Below are positions 42,143 through 51,073 of a stretch of DNA of 64,000 bases, one piece after another (the first letter of the stretch is position 1; every line of letters starts with the position of its first letter). The notes beneath the pieces are model-generated. The model saw nothing but the letters and a program-made list of their open reading frames with translations, was not told where the DNA came from and searched no databases. The translations under genes and the position numbers were made by a program. Source of the stretch: an uncultured Bacteroidales bacterium. Its GTDB lineage: Bacteria; Bacteroidota; Bacteroidia; Bacteroidales; UBA932. The stretch lies in NCBI GenBank assembly GCA_949294195.1, contig CASFGK010000009.1, positions 124,001-188,000 of the forward strand. The letters are read 5' to 3'.

Positions 42143-44767
42143 CTATTGTTTGGCGACTGGATAACTTGCATCTATGCCACTGCCTTTGATGCTTACATAA
42201 TAAACTCCGCCCGGCATACCGCTCATGTCGACACTTACCGGAGCGAACGGTGATATGTCTGCTTCTTTCCGGCGGAAGACAGTTGCTCCCGCCTTGTTGG
42301 AAACAGTGATGTCCGCAGTGACCGTTTCACCGGTGCGTATGTTCAGGATGTCTTTCACCGGGTTCGGATAGAGATCCATTTCACGGGAACCGTCACGCAC
42401 GAGCACATTGAAGGAGCAGGATACGGACTCGCCCCTGCCGTCGGTCGCAGTAACCGTGACGACGGTCTGTCCGTATGAATTGGCCTTCATTTCGAAAGTG
42501 TCGCCTGATATCGTGCCCTTGACGATAATGCCGGTAGTGGAAATCGAATATCCGTATACAAGATCTTCTCCGTCTGCATCACCGAATATTCCGGAAAGAC
42601 TGAAACTTGTGCCGGATGTTCTGGAATTGAATACCACATCGTCGATTTGACTGATTACCTCAGGACTGTGGTTTTCCCCGACAGTATAGGAGAATCCGAG
42701 TTCAGATGCATCGTACGAGTCGTCGGCCCTGACTGTTCCATGGTATGTCATGCCTTCCCGGGCTTTTAGTGCGTTTATGGTGAGGGTCAGAACGCCTTCT
42801 TCCGATATGGTGGCAATGAGTCCGTCCAGAGAAGCTGTCCCTTCCGCCGGGAGCACTTCGCATGTAACGTCATGACCGTCCGGATCGTTTACGTCAAAGT
42901 GAAGTACGCCGGTTTCATGAGATTTGAGAGTAAGAGAGGTGCCTTCTGATGCCGTGACGGACGGAGGAGTATTCTGTCCGGTAGTGCAGCTTGTCTGGCA
43001 GGAAAGCTCCGAGAAATCCCCGAAAATGTTCCTGCTTCTGATCCGGAAGAAATATTCTGTACCGAAATCCAGTTGTCTGATAGCGTATTCCAGCATTTCC
43101 GGAGAGTCATTGCCTGGAGTGAAAAGCAGATGTACAGTGCGGTCGGACAGATTGTCCGGGTCCATGTCTTCAAGTGAAGATACGGAATAATATATGTCAT
43201 ACGCATAAGGGACATTCCCTTCACTGTCTTCCGGTGCAGTCCATTGCAGGAAGATACTGTTGCTGACTGCTTCTGCACGGAAATCGTCTCCTACAGGTAC
43301 AGGAGGAGCGGGACTGCTGGCGACAGCCGCGCCTGCATCGGCAAGGCCTGTTCCGAGCATTCCGGAGTATGCCGGGTTGTAATCATATATGACAGGGTTT
43401 GCCGTGCCCAGCAGAATGTCTTTCAGCTGGTCCCGTGTAAATCCGGGGCCGCCGAAACGTGAAGCTATAAGGGCGGCTATTCCTGTGACATGCGGGCATG
43501 CCATTGATGTTCCTTGCATGTAACCGTATGATCCGCTGCCGGAAGTCAGTGTCGAATATATCAGGAAGCCTTTTTCCGCATCTCCTCCAGGAGCTGAAAT
43601 ATCCACCCAGGAGCCGTAATTGGAATAATAGGCCAGTTCGTAGTCGGCACCAACGGATGCGACTGCCACCACATTGTCATTCATGGCCGGATAACTTGTC
43701 GTGCTGCTTTCATTTCCGGCTGCGAAGATACACAGACCTCCGGCGACAGGGCCTGTCTGGCTGCCGTGTTCGTCAAATCCCGCATAAGTGTTGAAATAGT
43801 CTATGGCATCGTTGATGAATTCCGTATCTTCGTCAATACCCCAGCTGCAGTTCATGATGACAGCTCCGTTGTCTGCCGCATATATTATGGCCTCGCCGAT
43901 GAAAGCCGGGTAGCTGTCGTCGATGTTTGTCTGTACGCTCATAAGCCTGACCCCGTTGCCTTCAGGGCTGTCTCCGCCGGCTATGCCGCTGATTCCCGTG
44001 CCGTTGTCGTTTACTGCCGCTATAGTACCTGCAATGTGTGTCCCGTGGTCTCCCGGTACCAGTTCGGGACCTACCGGATTTGTATTGTCCATTGTCACGA
44101 AGTTCCATCCGTGGATATCATCGACATAGCCGTTGCCGTCATCATCCACTCCCGGTTCCCCGTTTGCTTCGGCTTCATTTGTCCAGATGTTCCCGGCAAG
44201 GTCTTCATGACTGCATTCGATTGCAGCGTCGCATATGGCTACAATGACATTTTCGGATCCGCGTGTGACTTCCCACGCAGGCAGGATGTTGATGTCGGAG
44301 CCAGCTGCAGCCCCGCTTACGGTGCCGTCATTGACGAAATCCCACTGAAGACCGAAGTCCGGATCGTTGAACGGGCAAACGGATGCGGATTTTGCCGGAA
44401 GGACGTAGCTGACTTTGTCTATTCCGGGAATACGCCCAAGGTCGGCGCCTGCTTTTGTAAGCGGCAGCTCAGGGGAGAAGCAGACCGTGTACCAGAGATT
44501 CAGCCCGGCTTCCCGGTGCCGCGCACTGAATTTCCCTCCCTGAGGTATTGCAGGCCTGATGCTGAAGTCCCCGAGAGCCGAGAGATCCAGAGCTTCCGGA
44601 CAGTCTTCGTAAGCTTTGTCCATTTTGATCTGGATTATTCCCGGTACGGCGCTTTCAGGTACAGTAGTGTTTCCCGGCTGTCCTTCCCCGGTGTCCCGCA
44701 GTTGCTCTACAGAGCAGGCGGACACTCCCTGGAACGCGAGGAGTATCAATAAGTGTCTGAATTTCAT
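42143..44767 (-). CDS. S8 subtilisin-like protease with T9SS C-terminal sorting domain (locus A)
   Basis: The 874-aa protein has the catalytic triad Asp180 (VAICDAAIE), His241 (GDHGTHIAG) and Ser421 (GTSMACPHVTG), with the oxyanion Asn in FAAGNES. After the protease come a fibronectin-III-like domain (about 490-600), two Ig/cadherin-like regions, and a type A T9SS sorting domain (YPNPVKDILNI to GGVYYVSI) in the last 75 residues. The N-terminus also reads as a lipoprotein signal (GVSAC, Cys18), an unusual combination. It follows the locus A lipoprotein across a terminator hairpin and is 4 bp before the PorV-like gene. Probably a cell-surface protein-degrading enzyme. Confidence 0.92.
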   Translation of the reverse strand: MKFRHLLILLAFQGVSACSVEQLRDTGEGQPGNTTVPESAVPGIIQIKMDKAYEDCPEALDLSALGDFSIRPAIPQGGKFSARHREAGLNLWYTVCFSPELPLTKAGADLGRIPGIDKVSYVLPAKSASVCPFNDPDFGLQWDFVNDGTVSGAAAGSDINILPAWEVTRGSENVIVAICDAAIECSHEDLAGNIWTNEAEANGEPGVDDDGNGYVDDIHGWNFVTMDNTNPVGPELVPGDHGTHIAGTIAAVNDNGTGISGIAGGDSPEGNGVRLMSVQTNIDDSYPAFIGEAIIYAADNGAVIMNCSWGIDEDTEFINDAIDYFNTYAGFDEHGSQTGPVAGGLCIFAAGNESSTTSYPAMNDNVVAVASVGADYELAYYSNYGSWVDISAPGGDAEKGFLIYSTLTSGSGSYGYMQGTSMACPHVTGIAALIASRFGGPGFTRDQLKDILLGTANPVIYDYNPAYSGMLGTGLADAGAAVASSPAPPVPVGDDFRAEAVSNSIFLQWTAPEDSEGNVPYAYDIYYSVSSLEDMDPDNLSDRTVHLLFTPGNDSPEMLEYAIRQLDFGTEYFFRIRSRNIFGDFSELSCQTSCTTGQNTPPSVTASEGTSLTLKSHETGVLHFDVNDPDGHDVTCEVLPAEGTASLDGLIATISEEGVLTLTINALKAREGMTYHGTVRADDSYDASELGFSYTVGENHSPEVISQIDDVVFNSRTSGTSFSLSGIFGDADGEDLVYGYSISTTGIIVKGTISGDTFEMKANSYGQTVVTVTATDGRGESVSCSFNVLVRDGSREMDLYPNPVKDILNIRTGETVTADITVSNKAGATVFRRKEADISPFAPVSVDMSGMPGGVYYVSIKGSGIDASYPVAKQ

Positions 44768-44795
44768 ATGGAGAAAAGCTGATTGGTATTAAAGT

Positions 44796-44825
44796 GAAAA
44801 GAGGCGCGGCGAAACGCCACGCCTC
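44796..44825 (-). terminator. Terminator between locus A lipoprotein and protease
   Basis: On the minus strand GAGGCGTGGCG and CGCCGCGCCTC pair with one mismatch around a 3-nt loop, followed by TTTTCACTTT. It lies 22 bp after the lipoprotein stop and about 30 bp before the protease start. It probably reduces read-through into the protease gene. Confidence 0.7.
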
Positions 44826-44846
44826 CGGGAGATATTGAAAATCCGA

Positions 44847-45824
44847 TTAGAAACCGAGATATGCTCCAAGGTCTCCGGCGAAATCAGGAAGGGCAAGATA
44901 TCCGAGAGTGGTCTGACCCCACCAGATACCTTCTTCCGGGCAATATGGAGCCCAGCAGAACTGTACAAGTGTGCCGTTTTCGAGCATTACGTTATCGGCA
45001 TCTCCTTCCAGATCCACGCCGCTTGGCAGGAAATAGTACACACCGCCATAGGTATCATAGTTGTATCCTGTGCTTATTGCAGGGATAATGGCGCTTCCTG
45101 AAGAGAATGAAGTGTTGCCCCAGCTGACATTACCGGCCTCGTCTACTGAAAATTCTATGTATTCAGGAACGGAACTTGAACTTGCCGGGACCATGGCTCC
45201 TCCCCATGCGTCATTGGCTGCAGACTGAGGGAACGGATTGTAGAATCTGTATATTCCGTACCCGTCCGCTTTGCGTACTTCCACTTTCTGGATATTAGGA
45301 TTGGTGGACATGAGCAGGAACTGGTCAAACCACTGGCCTTCTCCGAGAACTGTCCAGCTGTAGTCTTTTGCAACGCTGACATTTACTGATGTAATGGCAG
45401 TATTCGGATCGAAACAGGTCTGGCCTTCGGCAATGGCAAAAGTTCCGCTGTAGCCTTCACCTATCTGCATCTGTTCTACACTGAATGTTATTTCTGTCTG
45501 ATATTCACCGGGAGCGAAAGTGACTGATGACGGCACTCCGAATTCCGGGGCAAGATTGTTTGCCTTTTCAGTGTCCGCATTGTTGTAAAGGGTACAGTTG
45601 AGGTTGACTGTCAGTTCGTTATCAGCCTTTGCCCTTGCCAGATCGACAGAGTAGGTCGTGACTTCAGGACCGAGAGCAGTCGCAGTGACTACGCTCTGGA
45701 CGAAGCTGACACCGTCCGTTTCCGGGGTGTAGGTCTCCCTTGTGTCGGAAACATCGCAGGCAGAGGCACCGGCAGCAAGCAGGGCCATGCCCAAAATATA
45801 TTTGAATGTATTTTTCATTTTCAT
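44847..45824 (-). CDS. SusCD-associated surface lipoprotein (locus A)
   Basis: The 325-aa protein has a lipoprotein signal ending AGASAC. Its first half is a beta-sandwich-like domain with the block VPSSVTFAPGEYQTEITFSV, and its second half begins YSWTVLGEGQWFDQFLL and is aromatic and Gly-rich. The locus B lipoprotein has the same two parts in the same order (IPESVTFADGEDEASLVVSF; WEYLGTGKYRDDWF), so they are homologous. Placed after SusD, it is likely a surface ligand-binding protein. No enzyme motif is seen. Confidence 0.82.
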   Translation of the reverse strand: MKMKNTFKYILGMALLAAGASACDVSDTRETYTPETDGVSFVQSVVTATALGPEVTTYSVDLARAKADNELTVNLNCTLYNNADTEKANNLAPEFGVPSSVTFAPGEYQTEITFSVEQMQIGEGYSGTFAIAEGQTCFDPNTAITSVNVSVAKDYSWTVLGEGQWFDQFLLMSTNPNIQKVEVRKADGYGIYRFYNPFPQSAANDAWGGAMVPASSSSVPEYIEFSVDEAGNVSWGNTSFSSGSAIIPAISTGYNYDTYGGVYYFLPSGVDLEGDADNVMLENGTLVQFCWAPYCPEEGIWWGQTTLGYLALPDFAGDLGAYLGF

Positions 45825-45854
45825 TCCATTTTATTGTTATTCACCACTGTTTCC

Positions 45855-47450
45855 CTATTCTCCCTTAGGAGCAAGAGCCGGGTCATCTCCCTCGCTGTCG
45901 TTTGAAGGAGTACTTCCGAGCGGGTTCTGAAGGATAAGAGGATTGGCATCGATTTCAGTCTGAGGTATAGTCAGAACCCAGTCGAAACTTTCAGGGTTTT
46001 CTGTCTGCAGGCTGTTCAGTGCTGCGATTGCATCGACAGGGTGTCCCATTTCAACTGTCCTTTCAAAACCCTGGCGCAGACGTTTTATGTCGTATACACG
46101 TCCGTATTCTCCCCAAAGTTCGATTCTGCGCTGGAGTATGATTTCTTCAAGCAGCGAACCGGTCTCGTCTGTGGTAAGAGTCCCGAGCTGTGTCCCGCTG
46201 AGAGAAGAGCAGTCATAGCCCGGTTCACGGCTTGACATAAGGGCATTGAGAGTTTCACGGGCTTCTCCTTCATTGCCAAGCCGGCATGCTGTTTCAGCCA
46301 CGACAAGCTGCATCTCAGGCGCACGCATGAAGATGTGGTCAGCTCCGGTAGTCGGGTCCGTAACTGCAGAGCCCTGCTTGTTGCCGAACTGGAACTTGTA
46401 CTGCTGGAGTCCCATGGTGACACCGTCAGGCATTATCTCTGATCTCCACCAGTCGCGTCTTCCATCATTTTCACCTATTCTGTCATAAAGCCACTGTGAG
46501 ACGCATTTGCGTGCAGCTTCACCGTATCCTCCGAAGTCCTTGTCCATGTGGGCAAGGAACTGAGGATTGGTGGTACCCTGGGCTGCAATGATTTCCGCAC
46601 CCCAAAGGACACTGGCGTCAGTAGCGTCGTTGAAATGGTATGAAGCGTCGAATGAGTAGTCTGCACCGCCTGCGAGGGCGGCAACGGCTGCGTCATGGGC
46701 TGTCTGCCAGTCACCCATGTAGAGGGCGATACGCGCTTTCATGCCGTTGGCCGAGTACTGGTCGAAATGCGATACGTGCTGTTTGCTCATGCCTGAAAGG
46801 AGGGTGACGGCGTTTTCGATATCGCTCATCGCCTGGCCGAACACTTCACTGTTTGTGGCGCGTGCCTTGCCCGGAGTTCCGGAAATGGTAGGTTCGGTGT
46901 ATATAGGGACGCACAGCCTGTCTTCGTGACCTATGTAGCTGCGGGCGAAAATCATTCCCAGATAGGCATATGAGTATGCCCTGATTGCATATGCATTGCC
47001 CATGATGTAGTTCACGTCGCTGGAATTTCCCTCCATGGTCTCCTGCGCACTTAGGATGTAGTTGGCATTTGATATGAGAGTATAGTAATAGTTCCACAGA
47101 TCGTATGACCTCCAGGAGGAGCTTGTCCACATGTCTTTCACCATATAAAGATAGTCATACCAGAACCATCCGTTACCTTGTGCTGCCATGATCATGTCTT
47201 CTCCCATTACATCTGCCATCAGGTTGTAGCCCTGAGGTCCGACGCATTGGTGCTGGTTGCCTGAAGTTGTCCAGCCCCACTGCCACAACATGCGGATAGT
47301 TCCGTTGAGTGCCTGATATCCACCATCGGTGGTTGTGAGCATGGAGGTTCCTGAGACCCTGTCAGTTGGGTTGGTCTCGAGCATGTCCGGATTGCAGGAA
47401 GCCAGGCTCAAGCCTGCCGCGGCAAGCAGTATATATACAAATTTTTTCAT
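45855..47450 (-). CDS. RagB/SusD family outer-membrane lipoprotein (locus A)
   Basis: SusD proteins cap the SusC pore and bind substrate at the cell surface. The 531-aa protein has a lipoprotein signal ending SLASC, a SusD-like N-terminal part (NPTDRVSGTSMLTTTDGGYQ), TPR helices in the middle (AYAIRAYSYAYLGM, YSANGMKARIALYMGDW) and the conserved late block ILQRRIELWGEYGRVYDIKR. It lies 12 bp after susC in the usual order. By context with a protease, its ligand may be a peptide rather than a glycan. Confidence 0.95.
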   Translation of the reverse strand: MKKFVYILLAAAGLSLASCNPDMLETNPTDRVSGTSMLTTTDGGYQALNGTIRMLWQWGWTTSGNQHQCVGPQGYNLMADVMGEDMIMAAQGNGWFWYDYLYMVKDMWTSSSWRSYDLWNYYYTLISNANYILSAQETMEGNSSDVNYIMGNAYAIRAYSYAYLGMIFARSYIGHEDRLCVPIYTEPTISGTPGKARATNSEVFGQAMSDIENAVTLLSGMSKQHVSHFDQYSANGMKARIALYMGDWQTAHDAAVAALAGGADYSFDASYHFNDATDASVLWGAEIIAAQGTTNPQFLAHMDKDFGGYGEAARKCVSQWLYDRIGENDGRRDWWRSEIMPDGVTMGLQQYKFQFGNKQGSAVTDPTTGADHIFMRAPEMQLVVAETACRLGNEGEARETLNALMSSREPGYDCSSLSGTQLGTLTTDETGSLLEEIILQRRIELWGEYGRVYDIKRLRQGFERTVEMGHPVDAIAALNSLQTENPESFDWVLTIPQTEIDANPLILQNPLGSTPSNDSEGDDPALAPKGE

Positions 47451-47462
47451 TTCTTCTTGATT

Positions 47463-50400
47463 TTAGAAATTGATGTCGATTCCGACTGAAATGGCTCTTG
47501 TAGGAGCATATACGAAGTCAGTGCCTCCTGATGTGCTGTACTGAGGGTTCATACCGTTCAGTTTGCTGAAGAGGGCAAGGTTGTCTCCTGTAGCGAATAC
47601 TCTCAGGGATTTGATGCCAGCTTTCTTTGTCCATTTCACAGGTAGTGTATAGCCGAGCTGTATGGATTTGATAGCGAAATATGAAGCATCTATCAGCCAT
47701 CTGTCGGCAGCAAGTCTTCCTGAATTGACAAGAACGGCAGGAACATCAGTAACGTCACCTGGTTTCTGCCAGCGGCGGAGTACGTTGCTGCTCCAGGTAT
47801 TGCCGACATACTGGACTTCCATTGCGGTAGCATATACCGAGTCATATACTTTGCCACCTACGGAGAATGTGGTGAGGAAGCTGAAGTCGAAGTTCCCGAA
47901 GTAGAACTCCGAGCCGAATGATCCCTGGAACAGAGGCTGGCGGCTTCCCATGTAGTATTTGCTGTTGTTGGCAGCAGTCTCGTCGCTGGTGACATATTCC
48001 GAGCCGGGAACCATTTCCCCGTTCTTATCTGTCTTGTATGCCCAGTAGAGAAGCTGTCCGTTTGCAGGATCCACGCCGGCTACCTTCGATACATAGTATG
48101 TATAGATAGGCATTCCGACCTTGATGACCTGGGCTCCGGAAGTGATTTCATCAGTCTCGGTCAGGGCAGTCACTTTGTTCCTGTTGAAGTATGCCATGAG
48201 AGTGGAATTTGCGCGGAATTTCGACTTGTTGGCCCAGTTCACCCTGACAGATCCCTCGAAGCCTTGGTTGGTCATTGATCCCACATTGGCGTTGTATCCG
48301 GTGAATCCTGTAGACATTGCCATAGGGTAGTTCAGGAGCAGGTCTGTAGTGTTTGAGAAATAGTATTCGGCGGAAAGTTCGAGCATACGGTTGAAGAAGG
48401 TTCCTTCAAGTCCGGTGTTCCAGGTGCCTTTCTTTTCCCAGCTTACTTTCGAGTTTTCAAGAGAAGAGATTACCGCTCCGGAGTTTCCTGCATTCGGCCA
48501 TGTAAGGTCATAGAAAGACTGCCAGAGGTAGAAGTCGCTTGCTCCGAGGGAATTGAGAATGTTGTCATTTCCCAGCTGTCCGTATGAGAGCTTGACCGTC
48601 ATGTTGTCAATCCATGAAGCATCTTCCATGAAACCTTCTTCGGAAAGTCTCCATGATCCTCCCAATGACCAGAACTGTCCCCAACGGTAGTCCCTGTGGA
48701 AACGAGACGAACCGTCGGTACGCCATGTGGCTTCGATATAGTACTTGTCCGCGAAATCGGCTGCGATACGTCCGAAATACGACTCTATGCGGTATGCCTC
48801 TGAGTACGAGTTGTTGGTCGAAGTGGCGTCAGATGCTGGAGCAAGCTCGAATATACCAGGGTATACGCCGTTTCTGGAAGCATAGAGGTACTGGTAGTCA
48901 TAGTTGTAGAACTCATGTCCTGCCTGCGCGAGGAAATGGAACTTGCCGAACGTACGCTCGTATTTGAGAATCTGGTTCCATGTATAGGAGAATGTCCTTG
49001 TAGAATACTTGGAGATTGAACCCGCTGTCGCTGTTCCGTCTCCGTGATAAGGGTTGGTGTATGTGGAAACCCTGCGGTTGGCGATGTCGGCACCGAAATT
49101 CGTGGTGAACGACAGTCCTCTGAAAATGCCCATGATATCCTTGTCTCCACCGAAGACAGCGTAGGCGCGGACACCTGAGTTGTCATAGAGGGTCTGGTAG
49201 TTGTTCTCGTGAAGATCACCGAGAGTGTTGAATCTTGATGCTGTAGGACGGTTGTTACCTACGGTATTGTCACCGTAGTCATACTGTTTTTTACCGTTTT
49301 CATCGAGAAGGTCTGCTCCATTGGCATCCTTGAGGTATACAGGATATATAGGAGCCATGAACTGTGCGGTGTACCATGCGTTGCTTGTATAGGTTCCGTC
49401 AGTTATGCTTGTACTGGCCTGATCGGTGTAGGAATAGCTGACACTGGCTCCGAGCTGCAGCCAGTCGGTAACGGTATGGTCTACGCTTGCACGGAGAGAA
49501 TATCTCTTGAATCCTGTTGTGGTGAGCACTCCCTTATCGTCCAGATAGCCGGCAGAGAACGCGTATTTGGTCTTATGGTCACCGCCGCTGACTCCGAGTG
49601 TGTATTCCTGGCGGACAGCAGTCTTGTTGGTGATGGCATCCATCCAGTCCTCGTTCCATGAAGATACGGCATCCGGCTGGATATGTCCTGTGGCAGGGTC
49701 GATGAGAGTAGCCCATGTATAATTCTTATAAGGATTGTAGAATTCTCCGCCGAGCTGGCTGGACATGTTGGCAGAAGCCATGGAAGCAGCCTCATCGAAA
49801 GAATATCCTCCGTTCAGGTAATAGTTGTTCCTGAGTGCTTCCCATGTGAGCTCGACGAACTCGTCCTGTGATACCAGATCGTATCTCCTTACGGAGCGGG
49901 ACTGAAAACCGACCTGAGCCTTGAGGTTTACTGACAGATGTCCTTCCGAACCTCTCTTTGTGGTAATCATGATGACACCGTTTGCAGCACGAGAACCGTA
50001 AAGTGCGGCAGCTGACGCATCTTTGAGGACCGTCATGGACTCGATGTCGCTCGGGCTTATTGATGACAGATTGCCGTCGAAAGGTATGCCGTCCACTACA
50101 TAAAGAGGCTGTGAGCTTGCGTTGATGGATCCGGTTCCTCGGATGGTGATTCCTGCACTGGAACCAGGCTGTCCTGAGCCGGAAGTGACAGTGATACCGG
50201 CGACCATACCCTCAAGGGCCTTGCTCACGTTGGAAACCGAACGTTTTGCAAGATTCGAGCTTCCGACAGTCCCGGCAGAACCAGTGAACGATGATTTTTT
50301 GGCAGTACCATAGGCTACTACTATGGTTTCATCAAGAGCTTCAGTGTCAGGGTCAAAGACCACATTTATCACAGCCCGCCCGTTGATTTGCTCCTCTACG

Positions 50401-50639
50401 GTCACATAACCTACTGCCGAGAAGACGAGGACTCCGTCGCTGGGAGCGTTGATTGTGTAGTTACCTTCTGCATCCGCAGATGTGCCGTTAAGCGTACCCT
50501 TGACCATAAGGGATGCGAAAGGAACCGCTTCGCCTGTCGCGGCGTCAGTGACCGTACCCGTGATTCTCATATTCTGAGCGAATACGCTGACTGCTATAAA
50601 CAGCGACAAGGCACTGAGAAACAGTTTAGCTTTTTTCAT
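47463..50639 (-). CDS. SusC/RagA family TonB-linked outer-membrane protein (locus A)
   Basis: This is the TonB-driven import pore of locus A. From the ATG at 50639 it is 1058 aa; a TTG two codons upstream is less likely. It has a signal peptide (cleavage near VFAQ), a carboxypeptidase-like N-domain (ITGTVTDAATGEAVPFASL), a plug with LYVVDGIPFDG and DIESMTVLKDASAAALYG, and a barrel ending YAPTRAISVGIDINF. It is related to the locus B SusC over the whole length. The upstream region holds a 26-bp block shared with locus B and the 387-bp repeat. Confidence 0.96.
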   Translation of the reverse strand: MKKAKLFLSALSLFIAVSVFAQNMRITGTVTDAATGEAVPFASLMVKGTLNGTSADAEGNYTINAPSDGVLVFSAVGYVTVEEQINGRAVINVVFDPDTEALDETIVVAYGTAKKSSFTGSAGTVGSSNLAKRSVSNVSKALEGMVAGITVTSGSGQPGSSAGITIRGTGSINASSQPLYVVDGIPFDGNLSSISPSDIESMTVLKDASAAALYGSRAANGVIMITTKRGSEGHLSVNLKAQVGFQSRSVRRYDLVSQDEFVELTWEALRNNYYLNGGYSFDEAASMASANMSSQLGGEFYNPYKNYTWATLIDPATGHIQPDAVSSWNEDWMDAITNKTAVRQEYTLGVSGGDHKTKYAFSAGYLDDKGVLTTTGFKRYSLRASVDHTVTDWLQLGASVSYSYTDQASTSITDGTYTSNAWYTAQFMAPIYPVYLKDANGADLLDENGKKQYDYGDNTVGNNRPTASRFNTLGDLHENNYQTLYDNSGVRAYAVFGGDKDIMGIFRGLSFTTNFGADIANRRVSTYTNPYHGDGTATAGSISKYSTRTFSYTWNQILKYERTFGKFHFLAQAGHEFYNYDYQYLYASRNGVYPGIFELAPASDATSTNNSYSEAYRIESYFGRIAADFADKYYIEATWRTDGSSRFHRDYRWGQFWSLGGSWRLSEEGFMEDASWIDNMTVKLSYGQLGNDNILNSLGASDFYLWQSFYDLTWPNAGNSGAVISSLENSKVSWEKKGTWNTGLEGTFFNRMLELSAEYYFSNTTDLLLNYPMAMSTGFTGYNANVGSMTNQGFEGSVRVNWANKSKFRANSTLMAYFNRNKVTALTETDEITSGAQVIKVGMPIYTYYVSKVAGVDPANGQLLYWAYKTDKNGEMVPGSEYVTSDETAANNSKYYMGSRQPLFQGSFGSEFYFGNFDFSFLTTFSVGGKVYDSVYATAMEVQYVGNTWSSNVLRRWQKPGDVTDVPAVLVNSGRLAADRWLIDASYFAIKSIQLGYTLPVKWTKKAGIKSLRVFATGDNLALFSKLNGMNPQYSTSGGTDFVYAPTRAISVGIDINF

Positions 50640-50651
50640 AAGCAAAAAAAC

Positions 50652-50677
50652 TTAGTTAAACATAAATATTGATACAC
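50652..50677 (-). promoter_or_regulatory. 26-bp block shared upstream of both susC genes (copy A)
   Basis: Twenty-six bases, beginning TTAGTTAAACATAAATATTG on the plus strand, are identical to 62788-62813. The block sits 13-38 bp before the susC start in locus A. On the minus strand it includes TATGTTTA, one base off a TAnnTTTG box, so it may be the core promoter or an operator. Confidence 0.55.
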
Positions 50678-50878
50678 GTATTTCGTCTGATCCTCCACCC
50701 CTTCCGGCCATGCTGAAAGCCGTGTCCCCGGCTTCCCGGAAAAGCCGGTTCCCGATGCACTTTTTAAGGGGCGTTTTTCAGGGCATGGCCGGCAATCAGG
50801 AAGTTTCCGGGCCTGTGCGCTGGAAGAAAGCGGAAAGCCTTATGAATGGGGCCGGCAGAGAGGCCGCCGTATGAAATT

Positions 50879-50896
50879 CCGGACCCGAGCGTACGG
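50879..50896 (+). repeat. 18-bp inverted repeat, left arm, copy A
   Basis: CCGGACCCGAGCGTACGG, the exact reverse complement of 51028-51045. The arms enclose 131 bp. The inner end contains the palindrome CGTACG. Confidence 0.9.
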
Positions 50897-50943
50897 CGGT
50901 TTTGTGTAACATGATGACTGTTAGTGCAATACAAAAAGAAACT

Positions 50944-50982
50944 GTGCTTAAGACCCCTTTTTTCATGGTCTTAAGCACAACC
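50944..50982 (-). terminator. Hairpin in repeat core, copy A (probable ATPase terminator)
   Basis: Arms TGTGCTTAAGACC and GGTCTTAAGCACA (13 bp, perfect) enclose the loop CCTTTTTTCAT. On the minus strand the stem is followed by GTTTCTTTTTG. It lies about 90 bp downstream of the ATPase stop, so it may end that transcript before susC. Confidence 0.65.
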
Positions 50983-51027
50983 GTGTAAATGCAATATGTT
51001 GACTATTAATGCATTGCTCTGATTTGT

Positions 51028-51045
51028 CCGTACGCTCGGGTCCGG
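51028..51045 (-). repeat. 18-bp inverted repeat, right arm, copy A
   Basis: Reverse complement of 50879-50896, without mismatch. It ends 28 bp from the ATPase stop codon. Confidence 0.9.
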
Positions 51046-51073
51046 TTTCTCAGGAGGAAGGACAGTCCAGTCA

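Larger units (their letters stand above)
50646..51073. other. Non-coding region upstream of locus A susC
   Basis: This 428-bp gap contains the 26-bp shared block (50652-50677), about 90 bp unique to this locus with a small hairpin at 50728-50748, and then the 387-bp repeat with its inverted repeats and hairpin. A 60-codon minus-strand frame (50796-50978) exists but I do not call it. No canonical TTG-N20-TAnnTTTG promoter was found on either strand in the repeat core. Confidence 0.6.

Noticed and set aside
43766..44752. 328-codon plus-strand frame opposite the locus A protease
   Set aside because: Antisense to the catalytic domain; no independent support.
50796..50978. 60-codon minus-strand frame in repeat copy A (and its match at 62885-63067), a possible leader peptide for susC
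   Set aside because: The frame crosses the terminator-like hairpin and both inverted-repeat regions, differs at its start between copies, and has no promoter. Its conservation follows from the DNA repeat.
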